The position numbers were made by a program, and so were the translations under genes. The notes beneath the pieces are model-generated. The model worked only from the letters and a program-made list of their open reading frames with translations. It did no database searches and was not told the DNA's origin. Of a DNA stretch of 40,018 bases, positions 7,912 to 16,582 are shown one piece after another. Position 1 is the stretch's first letter. Every line of letters begins with the position of its first letter. Origin of the DNA: Actinomadura chibensis NBRC 106107 (GTDB lineage Bacteria; Actinomycetota; Actinomycetes; Streptosporangiales; Streptosporangiaceae); NCBI RefSeq assembly GCF_001552135.1, contig NZ_BCQP01000086.1:1-40018 (forward strand), written 5' to 3'.

Positions 7912-9216
7912 TCAGCGTTTGAAGAGGTAGGCGAGCATGGCGGCGGTCGTGAAGGCCACCAGGATGGAGAACATGACGTAGGCCATCAGCACGACCGCCG
8001 CCAGGACGAGGACCGCGAACGCGACGATCGAGATGACGGCGACGGCGGCGCTGCCCACGATGACGGCCGACACGTTGGCGGCCGTGCCGTGCGCCAGCGC
8101 CAGCGCGGTCGTGCCCGCCAGGCCGCGCGGGGCGGGCAGCAGCACGGACACGAGGGCCAGCGCGCCGAACGAGACGAGCCCCGCCGGCGTGGCGAAGAAC
8201 TCCAGGACCGCCCAGAGCACGGAGAGCGGCCACTCCAGCGTCCAGGTGTGCACCGCGTCGTTGAGCCACCGCGTCCTCACCTCGAACGGCCCGGCCGCCA
8301 CGGCGGGCGCGCGCCTGTAGACCTCCCCCCAGACCACGAGGACGGCGAGCACGACGCCGAACAGCCCGGCCCGGCCCGGACGGCCGTGCGGCATGACGTC
8401 CGCCCGCATCAGCCCGGCCATGAGGAACGGGTAACCGACCATCACGGCGACGCCGAACAGCAGGACGAGCAGGTACAGCGGGTACAGGAACGTGACGAGG
8501 ATGGCGTTGTGCTCCATCCCGACGCGGGGGATCGCGTAGCCGAAGGCCAGGTTGTGGAACAGCGGCACCCAGGCGACCAGGCCGCCGACGGCCGCCGGAG
8601 CCCTCACCTTCTTGGGCAGCGCCATCGCGCCCCACACCACCAGCGCGGCGCCGCCGAGGAGGCACAGGACGAGGACGCCGATCAGCCAGGTGGGGGAGGC
8701 GTTGGCGTCGTCGTCGCTCGCGCACTCGTCGCCGTCCGAGTCGAAGCAGGCGAAGAGCGTCTCGCGGTTTCCGGCGGCGTCCCCGCGGACCCACCGCCGG
8801 TCGACCGACTCGTACCGGACGCCGAGCTCGAACTCCTTGGAGAGCCTGCGGCGCGTCCCGCCGCCGGACAGCACCGCCCGGTACGTCTCGTCGCCGTCGA
8901 CGCGGCCGAGGCGGAAGGCGAACGAACCGCCCTTCCGCGTCGTGGTCGACGCGGCGGGCGCCCATTCGCCGCCGAACATGCCGTCCTCGCGTTGCAGCAG
9001 GACGCTGAGGCCCGGGGCGGCCCCCTCGAACCTGCCGCTGATCGTCACGGGTTCGCGGTTGGTCGGGTGCGCGGGGGTGGCGCGCAGCGGCGGGGCGTCG
9101 GCGCGCGCGGCCGGGGCGAGGACGCACAGGAACGCGATCACGAGCACTCCCACGGCGAGAGGGCCGCGCCACCCGGGGGCGCCGCGCCGCGGACGGGGAA
9201 GGGCTGAGGACGGCAT
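7912..9216 (-). CDS. Exported multi-spanning membrane protein, unknown function
   Basis: 434 aa. A signal peptide (hydrophobic LAVGVLVIAFLCVLAP, likely cut after ARADA) precedes an extracellular beta-rich region of about 120 residues. That region resembles an Ig-like domain (HPTNREPVTISGRFEG) and contains two Cys (FACFDSDGDECAS) in an acidic loop. About eight membrane helices follow. The ATG at 9216 has AAGGAG just upstream. The protein family is not recognised. It is followed upstream on the same strand by a two-component pair, but a 97-bp gap leaves shared control open. Confidence 0.6.
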   Translation of the reverse strand: MPSSALPRPRRGAPGWRGPLAVGVLVIAFLCVLAPAARADAPPLRATPAHPTNREPVTISGRFEGAAPGLSVLLQREDGMFGGEWAPAASTTTRKGGSFAFRLGRVDGDETYRAVLSGGGTRRRLSKEFELGVRYESVDRRWVRGDAAGNRETLFACFDSDGDECASDDDANASPTWLIGVLVLCLLGGAALVVWGAMALPKKVRAPAAVGGLVAWVPLFHNLAFGYAIPRVGMEHNAILVTFLYPLYLLVLLFGVAVMVGYPFLMAGLMRADVMPHGRPGRAGLFGVVLAVLVVWGEVYRRAPAVAAGPFEVRTRWLNDAVHTWTLEWPLSVLWAVLEFFATPAGLVSFGALALVSVLLPAPRGLAGTTALALAHGTAANVSAVIVGSAAVAVISIVAFAVLVLAAVVLMAYVMFSILVAFTTAAMLAYLFKR

Positions 9217-9313
9217 GCGGCTCCTTGCGCTGACGGTCCGCGGACGAGGCGTCGGCGGGGTGGGGATGGCGATGGCGAAATGGGTGGGAGCCGGTGCGTG
9301 AAGCGCGGGAGGG

Positions 9314-9988
9314 CTACGGAGGCGCGTCGCGCGGGTGCCGGTCGGCGAGCCCGGACGGTTCCAGCCCGAGCGCGCGCTCCAGGTCCGCGGGCGAATGCTC
9401 GCGCAGGTAGGCGGCGAACTTGTGCTTGACCTGGTCCATGTATCCGGCCGCGGTCTTCTCGGTGATGAACAGGCGGCGCGCGATGCCGCGGAACGACTCG
9501 CCGCGCGCCCGTCCGGCCAGCACGTCCCGTTCCCGGGGCGACAGGCCGGGCAGGCGTCCGCGCCGTCCGGCCAGCTCCGCGAGCCCGGTCAGGGCCTGGG
9601 TGATGACGATCCGCCCGGCCGCGACGTCGGCGGCGGCAGCGCCGAGCACCGGCAGCGGCTCGGCCTTGTGGACGATTCCGCGCGCCCCCGCGTTCAGGCA
9701 CGCGACCAGGACGGCGCGGCGCCGCTCGTTGGTGTAGACGAGGACCCGCCACCCGTCCGCGGCGAGCGCCGCCACCGCGTCCGTCCCCTGGAGGACGGGA
9801 TCGGTCGCGGTGCCGGTCAGCGTGAGGTCGAGCAGGACCACCTCCACGCGCGGACGGACGGCCAGGAACTCCGCCACGTCCCGGCACGCGGCCACGACGT
9901 CCAGGCCCGGCACGAGGACCCGGAGGCCGTCCCGGATGAGGGTGTCGTCGTCGATCGCCGCGACCCGCACGCGCGGCCCGCCCGTCAC
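9314..9988 (-). CDS. Two-component response regulator, LuxR/NarL type
   Basis: 224 aa. The receiver domain has the acidic pair IDDD at about residue 11, the phosphoacceptor Asp in VVLLDLTLTG near 58 and the conserved Lys in GIVHKAEP near 109. The C-terminal LuxR-type helix-turn-helix is LSPRERDVLAGRARGESF with TEKTAAGYMDQVKHKF as recognition region. The GTG start at 9988 overlaps the kinase stop (GTGA), so the pair is translationally coupled. A longer open frame to 10195 exists but lies inside the kinase gene. Target genes are unknown. Confidence 0.85.
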   Translation of the reverse strand: MTGGPRVRVAAIDDDTLIRDGLRVLVPGLDVVAACRDVAEFLAVRPRVEVVLLDLTLTGTATDPVLQGTDAVAALAADGWRVLVYTNERRRAVLVACLNAGARGIVHKAEPLPVLGAAAADVAAGRIVITQALTGLAELAGRRGRLPGLSPRERDVLAGRARGESFRGIARRLFITEKTAAGYMDQVKHKFAAYLREHSPADLERALGLEPSGLADRHPRDAPP

Positions 9989-11238
9989 GGCGCGCCCTCC
10001 GGCTCGGCGTCCTGCGCGGAGGCGGGCAGGGGGCCGCGCAGCGTGACCCGCGTCCCGTCGCCGGGGACCGAGTCCACGCGCGCGGCGATCCCGTGCGCCG
10101 CCAGCGCCCGCTCGACCTGGACGCGCAGCCCGAACCCGCGCGGCGTCGCGGCCGGGTCGAACCCGCGGCCGTCGTCGGCGACGGTCACCTCCCACTCGCC
10201 TCCGGCGGGATCGGCGTCGGCGTGCACGACGACGTGCGAGGCGCCCGCGTGCATCCGCACGTTCGCCAGCAGGGTGCCCACGGCCGCGCGGACCGCCCCG
10301 GCGGCGGGCTCCGGCAGCGGGACGCCGTCGGCCAGGTCCAGGCTGGTCTCGACGGGCAGGTCCCGGTAGTCGCCGACCGCCGCCCGCAGCACCGAGACGA
10401 GCGACGGGGCGGGCTCGCCCGCGCCCGCCGCCGGGTCGCCCGCCGGGTCGCCCAGGAAGGCGCGGACCCGGTTGGCCAGCGCCGCCGCCCGCTCGCGCAG
10501 CGGCCCGTCCAGTTCCTCGGGGACGCCTCCGCCCGCGAACAGGCGCAGCACGCTGACGTTGTCGTGCAGGAGCCGCTGCTGCCGTTCCCGCTCCCGCAGC
10601 CGCGCCGCCTCGGCCGCCGCCCGCGCCGCCTCCGCCCGCGCGCGCTCCGCGTCACCCGCCAGCCGCCGCAGGTAGCCGACCAGGAGCCGGGCCAGCACCG
10701 CGAACCCGGCGTAGGCGAACGCGTTGCCCAGCGCGGTCGCCGCCGAGCCTTCCGCCGCCCCCGGCAGGGTCGCGGCGAGGTAGCACCCGGCGAGCACGGC
10801 GACGGCGGCCGCGACGTGCCGCCGCCGCGTGAACACGACCGCCGCTCCCACGGCGGTGCTCAACGTGCAGGCGAAGCCCCACGCCGTCCAGCTCCCCGTG
10901 CGGTCGGGCGCGGCGGTGAACAGCGGCTGGGCCAGCAGCACCGCCCCGGCGGTCACCGTGTCGGCCCAGCCCCAGCGGCGGTCGCGGTAGGCGCGGGCGC
11001 GCACCACGACCGCGCCGATCGCCGCCGACTCGGCCAGGTAGCCGCCGAGGACCGCGAGCAGCAGGACCGGCGCGGTCGCCTCCCGCAGGGCGACCGGGGA
11101 CGCGACGGCGAACTGCGCGAGGTTCACCACGCGCACGCCCGCGAACACCGCCACCGCGCACAGCTCGACCCCCGCCGGGGTCGTCGGCAGCGCGGGCGCC
11201 GCCAGCCCGCCGATCAGCTTCATGCCGGAATGATCCAC
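9985..11238 (-). CDS. Sensor histidine kinase, NarL-partner (HisKA_3-like)
   Basis: 417 aa. An N-terminal block of about six hydrophobic helices (residues 1-200) is followed by an Ala/Arg-rich coiled coil (AERARAEAARAAAEAARL). The phosphoacceptor region RQQRLLHDNVSVLRLF is near residue 235, and the ATPase domain has VADDGRGFDP and GFGLRVQVERALA. It should phosphorylate the regulator encoded immediately downstream. Either GTG 11238 or ATG 11223 could be the start; neither has a strong ribosome binding site. The stimulus cannot be deduced. Confidence 0.82.
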   Translation of the reverse strand: MDHSGMKLIGGLAAPALPTTPAGVELCAVAVFAGVRVVNLAQFAVASPVALREATAPVLLLAVLGGYLAESAAIGAVVVRARAYRDRRWGWADTVTAGAVLLAQPLFTAAPDRTGSWTAWGFACTLSTAVGAAVVFTRRRHVAAAVAVLAGCYLAATLPGAAEGSAATALGNAFAYAGFAVLARLLVGYLRRLAGDAERARAEAARAAAEAARLRERERQQRLLHDNVSVLRLFAGGGVPEELDGPLRERAAALANRVRAFLGDPAGDPAAGAGEPAPSLVSVLRAAVGDYRDLPVETSLDLADGVPLPEPAAGAVRAAVGTLLANVRMHAGASHVVVHADADPAGGEWEVTVADDGRGFDPAATPRGFGLRVQVERALAAHGIAARVDSVPGDGTRVTLRGPLPASAQDAEPEGAP

Positions 11239-11364
11239 GATCCGGTTTCGCCCGCACCACCCGGCATTTCCCGGGGGCGCCGCCTTGCCCGGGTGTGCGA
11301 TCGTCTAGGGGCCGGCCGCCGTGCGTGCGGTGCTCCCAGGCCCGCGACGTGAGAGGACGGCGAC

Positions 11365-11994
11365 GTGTCCGACTTCGATGATCTGGTGTCGGCCGAGCGG
11401 CGCAGGATCGACGCGCGGGCGGCGGCGCACGCGGCGCGTGAGACCGCCCGGCGGCACGGCGAACTCCCCGAGTGGCAGCGGGTCGTCGCCCGCGTCCAGG
11501 ACCTGCTGTCGGCGGCGGCGCGCCACCTTCGGGACGCCGGCGTCCCGCCCGTCCCCGTGCTGGAGGCGCGCAAGCCCAACCAGCGGTTGGAGCTCTGGGG
11601 ACTCGTCCTCGCCGGGCGCGTCGTGGTCGTCGGCCGCCGCTGGCCGCTCGGGCCCTTCGCGCTGGACGCCGAGGCCCGCGCGTACCCGGCGGCCCGCTTG
11701 CAGCCGCTGCTGCCCGACTACCCCCTCTCGCAGAACCCGCAGAAGAACAAGAAGCTGCGCAAGGCGCGGCTCCGGACGGGCCTCGCGGCCGACCAGCAGG
11801 TGATGTGGGCGGACGGGAATCCGTTCGTCCTCGACCCGGCCACGGGCGTCGAGACCGGGCGCATCGCCTGTTTCGGCAAGGGCGAGAACGCCACGCCGCT
11901 TCTGCTTTCGGACGACCCCGCCGCCGGGCAGCCCTTGGAGCCCTTCCTCGCCAAGGCCGTCGCCCAATACGTCGCCCAGAACGGTCGGCGCTGA
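11365..11994 (+). CDS. Hypothetical cytoplasmic protein
   Basis: A 209-aa protein with no signal peptide or membrane segment. The first 60 residues are helical and charged (SAERRRIDARAAAHAARE). The rest has a mixed pattern with a lysine-rich stretch NPQKNKKLRKARLR around residue 130 and a small ligand-like C-terminal part (RIACFGKGENATPLLLS). The GTG at 11365 follows GAGAGGACGGCGAC. High GC at third positions supports coding. No family is recognised. It is divergent from the histidine kinase gene, with 126 bp between them. Confidence 0.55.
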   Translation: MSDFDDLVSAERRRIDARAAAHAARETARRHGELPEWQRVVARVQDLLSAAARHLRDAGVPPVPVLEARKPNQRLELWGLVLAGRVVVVGRRWPLGPFALDAEARAYPAARLQPLLPDYPLSQNPQKNKKLRKARLRTGLAADQQVMWADGNPFVLDPATGVETGRIACFGKGENATPLLLSDDPAAGQPLEPFLAKAVAQYVAQNGRR

Positions 11995-12022
11995 CGCTTT
12001 CCGGGTGGACGGGACGGAATGA

Positions 12023-12076
12023 GGGTGCCCTGGAGATCGAGCGTTCGAGCTCGTTCCAGGTCGGGGTCCGGCACCC
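12023..12076. terminator. Nested inverted repeat between convergent genes
   Basis: GGGTGCC (12023-12029) pairs with GGCACCC (12070-12076). Inside it, CTGGA/TCCAG and GAGC/GCTC give a nested stem-loop. It lies between convergent ends at 11994 and 12137, where a bidirectional terminator is expected. There is no T-tract. Confidence 0.45.
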
Positions 12077-12136
12077 CCATTAAGCGTCCCCGCGAATCAC
12101 CTCGGCGCGACCGCTATTCCGTCCGGGCGGGCGCGA

Positions 12137-12595
12137 TCACGAGTGGGTGAGGCAGAACCCGCCGCGCCACCCGAGCCTCGGCCTGATGTCCGAGAACTTG
12201 GTGTACGGCCGGATGTAGACGTTCGGGCCCGTGCGGCTCCTGCAGCCCTCGACGCTCTTCCAGAGGATCTGGCCCTGCTCGGTGGCGTTGTAGCCGGACA
12301 CGGCCCCGATCGTCCCCACGTCCCAGTACGTGCGGGTGACCGGCGGCCTCCGCGTGACCAGCGGCGGATCGTAGTTGGGCTTCCCCCACAGGCAGACCAT
12401 GCCGGTCGTGCAGGCCCCCGTGCCCGCGACCGCCGTGCCCGCGTCCTGCCGGGCCGACGTCGCCGTGCTCGGCGCGCTAATCGTGCTCGGCGTGCTCGCG
12501 GCGCTCGCCGCGGTCGCCCCGCCCGCCGCCATCGCGGCGCCGAACGCGAAGACCGCGGCGCTCGTCCCGACCCGTCGTGAAAGTAGGCTTTTCAT
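12137..12595 (-). CDS. Small secreted cysteine protein
   Basis: 152 aa with a clear signal peptide (basic KSLLSRR, hydrophobic AAVFAFGAAMAAGG, cut near ASA). A Ser/Thr-rich linker leads to a mature domain with four Cys (GACTTGMVCLW, EGCRS and GGFCLT), enough for two disulfides. The TGMVCLWGKPNYD segment resembles the start of the peptidase-inhibitor I36/crystallin-like fold found in small actinobacterial exported proteins, but this is a weak match. The ATG at 12595 is preceded by GGGGGAGAAAGG. The longer open frame upstream belongs to the next gene's shadow. Confidence 0.62.
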   Translation of the reverse strand: MKSLLSRRVGTSAAVFAFGAAMAAGGATAASAASTPSTISAPSTATSARQDAGTAVAGTGACTTGMVCLWGKPNYDPPLVTRRPPVTRTYWDVGTIGAVSGYNATEQGQILWKSVEGCRSRTGPNVYIRPYTKFSDIRPRLGWRGGFCLTHS

Positions 12596-12729
12596 GCCTT
12601 TCTCCCCCTTCCCCTTTGTGGTCCGCCGCCGTTGTGCGGCGGGCTTCGAGCATCGCCGGACACGGCTCGGCCGCACCACACGCTTGCGCGCGGACGCAAA
12701 AGGGTTGACGGGATCCGGGAACCGACTCG

Positions 12730-13971
12730 CTACAGGTGGTCGATGGGCGGGGGCGGGGTCCAGCGGTCGGCGGGGGTGGGGATTCCGTGGGCGGGCTTCA
12801 GTTCTTCGGGAATGGCGTAGTGCATGACGCGGCCGCGGGTCAGTGAGGACAATTCCAAATGGGTGACCAGGCGGCCGAGCCGGTCGGACATCTGGGCCGC
12901 CCAGGGCCCGCGGTCCTCGAAGCGCTCGATGACGCCCAGCAGGGCGGGCGCGGCCTTGATGAGGGTGTCGAAGGAGGAGCGGGGGACCTGGAGCCAGTCG
13001 GCCGCCGTGTCGCCGACCAGGTAGCGGATGAGCGCCGGGACGATCGGGTCCAGCAGGGTGCCGGGGACGACCTCCTCGTACATCTCGATCAGTTGCCGGG
13101 TCAGGTGGACGCCCTCGCGCGACGGACCCATGTAGCGCGTCATGTACCGGTCGGAGAACTCGCGCGCGGCCTCCAGGTCGGGCGGGATGTCGTCCGGGTC
13201 GCAGCCCAGGATCGTGCCCACGACCTTCCACGCGTAGTAATAGGACTCGGCGCCGCCCGGGGTGATGTGGACGCCGAGGCGGTGCAGGGCGTCCAGGACC
13301 TGGATGCTGAACATCATCAGCGCGCCGAGCATATCCTCCTGGCAGATCGCCACGGGCTCGGGCCAGTGGCCACCCTCGCGCAGGTGGCGGCGGATGGTCG
13401 CGTGCAGCAGCCGGACCTTCTGCGCGGCGGGCAGGAACCGGCCGCCCGCCTCGAACGCGTCGGGCTGCATGAGGTAGACGGTGAACTGGCCGGTCTCCGC
13501 CATCCGCCGTGCCGGGTAGTCCAGCGAGTGGGTGGCCGACAGCAGCCGGGCCCCGTGCGGGATCATGTAGCACGCGGGCATGGCCGCGAACGACAGCGCC
13601 GTCGAGATGTGCACGTCGTTGTCGATGAAGAACTGCCGCGCCTGCTCCATCATCGCCCAGTCCACCCACTCCGGCGGTCTGGCCGTGGCCTCCAGGTAGT
13701 CGCGGGCGGCGGCCGGGAGCCCCGCGGGCAGCTCCTGCCCGGAGGTGGTGAACCAGCGCATCAGCGTGTTGAACCTGGGCACCTCCCCGCTGGCGAACAG
13801 GGCGTCGACGGTGGCGTCGGCGAGCTCGTCGCCCTTGAGGCGCAGCGAGTCCAGGTAGGCGTCGGTGTACCGCCCGTTCCCGGCGGCCGGGCCCGGTTCG
13901 GCGGACGGGCCGGGGTCGGCGGCGGGGCCGGGTTCGGCGGACGGGGCGGTCTGGGCGGCGGTTTCAGACAT
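12730..13971 (-). CDS. Oxygenase, MpaB/latex-clearing-protein (DUF2236) family
   Basis: 413 aa. Members are b-type haem proteins; Lcp cleaves the double bonds of polyisoprene and MpaB oxidatively cuts a prenyl side chain. The family core is visible: ATARPPEWVDWAMMEQ, then AQKVRLLHATIRRHL (His as likely haem ligand, flanked by Arg), and AICQEDMLGALMMFS. There is no Tat signal, unlike secreted Lcp, so it should act inside the cell. The N-terminus holds an imperfect repeat (AEPGPAADPGPSAEPGPAAG). Its start overlaps the prenyl synthase stop by 8 bp, with GAGGTG as ribosome binding site. A prenyl chain made by that enzyme is a natural candidate substrate; this is inference. Confidence 0.8.
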   Translation of the reverse strand: MSETAAQTAPSAEPGPAADPGPSAEPGPAAGNGRYTDAYLDSLRLKGDELADATVDALFASGEVPRFNTLMRWFTTSGQELPAGLPAAARDYLEATARPPEWVDWAMMEQARQFFIDNDVHISTALSFAAMPACYMIPHGARLLSATHSLDYPARRMAETGQFTVYLMQPDAFEAGGRFLPAAQKVRLLHATIRRHLREGGHWPEPVAICQEDMLGALMMFSIQVLDALHRLGVHITPGGAESYYYAWKVVGTILGCDPDDIPPDLEAAREFSDRYMTRYMGPSREGVHLTRQLIEMYEEVVPGTLLDPIVPALIRYLVGDTAADWLQVPRSSFDTLIKAAPALLGVIERFEDRGPWAAQMSDRLGRLVTHLELSSLTRGRVMHYAIPEELKPAHGIPTPADRWTPPPPIDHL

Positions 13972-14953
13972 CAGCGGTCACCTCGGTGATCAGTCGGGTC
14001 AGGGCGGCTGCGGCCTCGGCCGGCAGGCGGGCGCGTGCCAGCGCCGCCCGCGCCGCGGCGGCACGGTCGTCGATCATCTGCCGGACCTGGTCGCGGGCGC
14101 CCGAGCGGTCCATGATCTGGCGGATCCGCGCGGTCTCGTCCGCCGGGACGGGCTCCTTCAGCAGTTCCCGCAGCTGGGAGCGGTCGCCGCCGTCGGCCCG
14201 CTCCAGCGTGAGCGCGAGCAGCGCGGTCGGTTTGCGGCCGGTCAGGTCGTCCTGCGCCGACTTGCCGGTCTCGGCGGGGTCGCCGAACACGCCCCACAGG
14301 TCGTCGCGCAGCTGGAACGCCTCGCCCAGCGGCCGGGCGTACGCGGCGAGCGCGGTCAGCACCCCGGGCGCGGCGCCGCCGAGGACGGCGCCGATCCGCA
14401 GCGGCCACTCGATCGTGTACGAGCCGGTCTTCAGCCGGACGACCTGGAGCGACAGGCCGACGTCCGGCGCGGCCCCGGTCCGCAGGATCTCCAGGCACTC
14501 GCCCGCGATCAGCTCGCGGCCCATCGCCGTCCACGCCGACACGGCCCGGGCCAGGAACGCGCGCGGCAGGCCCGAGGTGTGGAACAGCTCGCCCGCCCAC
14601 GCCAGCAGCAGGTCGCCGACCATGATGGCCAGGCCGTCGCCGAGCCTGGCGTGCGCGGTGACCCGGCCGCGCCGCAGCGGGCTCCGGTCGATGATGTCGT
14701 CGTGGACGATCGCCGCCGCGTGCACCAGCTCCAGCGCCGCGGCCGCCCGCACCATCTGGTCGGCGTCGGGCTGCCCGGCCGCCCGCCACCCCCAGTAGCA
14801 GAACGCCGGGCGGATCCGCTTGCCCCCGGCGACCGAGGCGCGCAACTGCTCGGCCACGGGCGCCAGCTCGTCGTCCAGCGCCGTCAGCGCCGCGATCTCG
14901 GACTCGACGAACTCCTGTAAGGCCCGGTCGACGCGGACCCGGAGGTCACCCAT
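13964..14953 (-). CDS. trans-polyprenyl diphosphate synthase
   Basis: 329 aa. It elongates allylic diphosphates with isopentenyl diphosphate (all-trans). Seen in order: GGKRIRP near residue 43, first Asp-rich motif HDDIIDRSP near 83, MGRELIAGE, LKTGSYT near 168, and second Asp-rich motif FQLRDDLWGVFGDP near 220 followed by GKSAQDDLTGRK. The second motif has Gly at the last DDxxD position, which I believe is common in actinobacterial members. The residues before the first motif (LELVHAAAI) set chain length but do not let me name the product. Overlaps of 8 bp with both neighbours indicate tight coupling. Confidence 0.85.
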   Translation of the reverse strand: MGDLRVRVDRALQEFVESEIAALTALDDELAPVAEQLRASVAGGKRIRPAFCYWGWRAAGQPDADQMVRAAAALELVHAAAIVHDDIIDRSPLRRGRVTAHARLGDGLAIMVGDLLLAWAGELFHTSGLPRAFLARAVSAWTAMGRELIAGECLEILRTGAAPDVGLSLQVVRLKTGSYTIEWPLRIGAVLGGAAPGVLTALAAYARPLGEAFQLRDDLWGVFGDPAETGKSAQDDLTGRKPTALLALTLERADGGDRSQLRELLKEPVPADETARIRQIMDRSGARDQVRQMIDDRAAAARAALARARLPAEAAAALTRLITEVTADV

Positions 14954-15203
14954 CGTCCCGCCCGGGCCGGGCGCCGCGCTCGCTCACCCGCCGGGCCAGG
15001 ACCTCCATGTGCGCCGACGGCGCCTGCGCGTTCCGCCGCAGCGCCAGCTCGCCCCGCGTCCGCAGCTCCTGCCGGACCTCGCCCAGCCCGGGAAGGCGGC
15101 GGACCAGGCCCCGCATCCCGCCCAGCACCACATCGGCCGCCCCGGCCGCCAGGTGAAGCACCTCGTCGTGCGCCCTGGCATCCTCGCCTCGCACCATCGC
15201 CAC
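14946..15203 (-). CDS. Small protein preceding prenyl synthase
   Basis: 85 aa, first gene of the prenyl synthase-oxygenase operon. It is amphipathic and mostly helical (HDEVLHLAAGAADVVLGGM, then VRQELRTRGELALRRN) with a basic second half, no Cys and no membrane segment. GTG 15203 and ATG 15197 are both possible starts. Its stop overlaps the synthase start by 8 bp. No family is recognised; an accessory or regulatory subunit of the synthase is one possibility. Confidence 0.55.
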   Translation of the reverse strand: MAMVRGEDARAHDEVLHLAAGAADVVLGGMRGLVRRLPGLGEVRQELRTRGELALRRNAQAPSAHMEVLARRVSERGARPGRDDG

Positions 15204-15280
15204 CCACAGTCATCGGATTAACACCGTCAGCTATATCAACCCACTTTCGATTACTTCCTGCAATGACCGCATTACGAACC

Positions 15281-15361
15281 TCACCTGTTGGTGAGAGCCC
15301 CCGCCGGTTCGTGATACAACGAGTATCCAATGAAACGACTTGTATCATCGGAGGTGTCCGG
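15281..15361 (+). promoter_or_regulatory. MFS promoter with inverted-repeat operator
   Basis: TGATACAA (15312-15319) and TTGTATCA (15340-15347) are perfect inverted copies, 28 bp centre to centre. GATAC/GTATC (15313-15327) makes a second, shorter repeat within. TTGGTG (15288-15293) with TGATAC 18 bp further could be -35/-10, placing the repeat on the promoter. GGAGG at 15350-15354 is the ribosome binding site. TetR binding is likely given the adjacent tetR gene, but is inference. Confidence 0.5.
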
Positions 15362-16582
15362 ATGGCCGCCGGTCAGCAGCGGGTGACGACAGCCGAGCAG
15401 CCCGGACGGGACCGCATGTCCCGGCTGCTGATGGTCCTGCTGGCCGCCGCGGTCGGCGCGGCGGTCGCGAACCGGTTCTACATCGAGCCGCTGCTGGGCC
15501 TGGTGGCCGACGAGTTCGGCGTGTCCGACGCGGCGGCGGGCCTGCTGGTGGCCGGCGCGAACGTGGGCTACGTGGTCGGCCTCGTGCTGCTCGTGCCGCT
15601 CGGCGACCTGCTGGAGCGGCGCCGGCTGGTGACGGTCATGCTCCTGCTCGCCGGTGCGGTGGCCCTCGGCTGCGCAGCCGCGCCGGCGCTTCCCGTGCTG
15701 GCCCTGGCGCTGGCCGGGCTGGCGATGATGTCGGTGTGCGCCCAGATCCTGATCCCGCTCGCCGCCTCCCTGGCGGGGCCCGACGAGCGCGGGCACGTCG
15801 TCGGCTTCGTGACGAGCGGCCTGCTGATCGGCACGCTCTCCGCGCGCACGCTCAGCGGGTTCGCGGCCGGGCTGGCCGGGTTCCGGCTGATCTTCGTGAT
15901 CGCGGCGGCGCTGATGGCCGTCCTCGCGGTCCTGCTGAACCGGGTACTGCCGCCCTCGCCGCCGGCGCGGCGGAGCGGCTACCGCGCCCTCCTCGGGTCG
16001 GTGCCGGCGCTGGTGGCGTCCGAGCCGGAGCTGCGCCGCCGCATGATGCTGGCCTTCCTCCAGTTCGCCGGTTTCACCGTGCTGTGGACGCCGATGGCCT
16101 TCCTCCTCACCGACCCGCCCTACGACTACGAGGCGACGACCATCGGCCTGTTCGGGCTCTTCGGCGTCGCCGGAGCGGCGGTCGCCCCGCTGGCGGGACG
16201 CCTCGGCGACCGCGGCCACAGCGGCCGCACCGTCACGGTCTCGCTGGCCGTGGCGCTCGCGAGCTGGGGGCCGCTCGCCCTCGGCGGCACCTCGGTGGCC
16301 GCGCTCGTCGTCGGCATCTTGCTGCTCGACGCCGGTTTCCAGGGCGCCCACATCAACCACCAGCGCACCGTCTTCGCGCTGGACCCGGAGGCGCGGAGCC
16401 GGATCAACACCGCCTACATGCTCGCGTTCTTCCTCGGCGGGGTGGCCGGGTCGGCGTCGGCCGCGTTCGTCTACGGCGCCGCCGGGTGGTCCGGGATCTG
16501 CCTCCTCGGCGCCGGGCTGGCCGCGGCCGCCCTCGCCGTCTGGTGGATCACGGCCCCGCGCGGGGCGGCCACCCCGTCCTAG
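15362..16582 (+). CDS. MFS transporter (drug efflux type)
   Basis: 406 aa with about 12 hydrophobic helices. The first helix leads into NRFYIEPLLGLVADEFGVS, and the A-motif-like loop after helix 2 is PLGDLLERRRLV. A central cytoplasmic loop (PPSPPARRSGYRALL) divides the halves. The pattern matches small-molecule exporters driven by proton exchange. ATG 15362 is chosen because GGAGGTG is 8 bases upstream; the frame is open to 15263 but through the operator. It is convergent with tetR, the two stops sharing one CTAG. Substrate unknown. Confidence 0.82.
   Translation: MAAGQQRVTTAEQPGRDRMSRLLMVLLAAAVGAAVANRFYIEPLLGLVADEFGVSDAAAGLLVAGANVGYVVGLVLLVPLGDLLERRRLVTVMLLLAGAVALGCAAAPALPVLALALAGLAMMSVCAQILIPLAASLAGPDERGHVVGFVTSGLLIGTLSARTLSGFAAGLAGFRLIFVIAAALMAVLAVLLNRVLPPSPPARRSGYRALLGSVPALVASEPELRRRMMLAFLQFAGFTVLWTPMAFLLTDPPYDYEATTIGLFGLFGVAGAAVAPLAGRLGDRGHSGRTVTVSLAVALASWGPLALGGTSVAALVVGILLLDAGFQGAHINHQRTVFALDPEARSRINTAYMLAFFLGGVAGSASAAFVYGAAGWSGICLLGAGLAAAALAVWWITAPRGAATPS

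Noticed and set aside
12137..13669. 510-codon open frame including the secreted protein
   Set aside because: The signal peptide begins at 12595; upstream codons are a shadow of the MpaB-like oxygenase.
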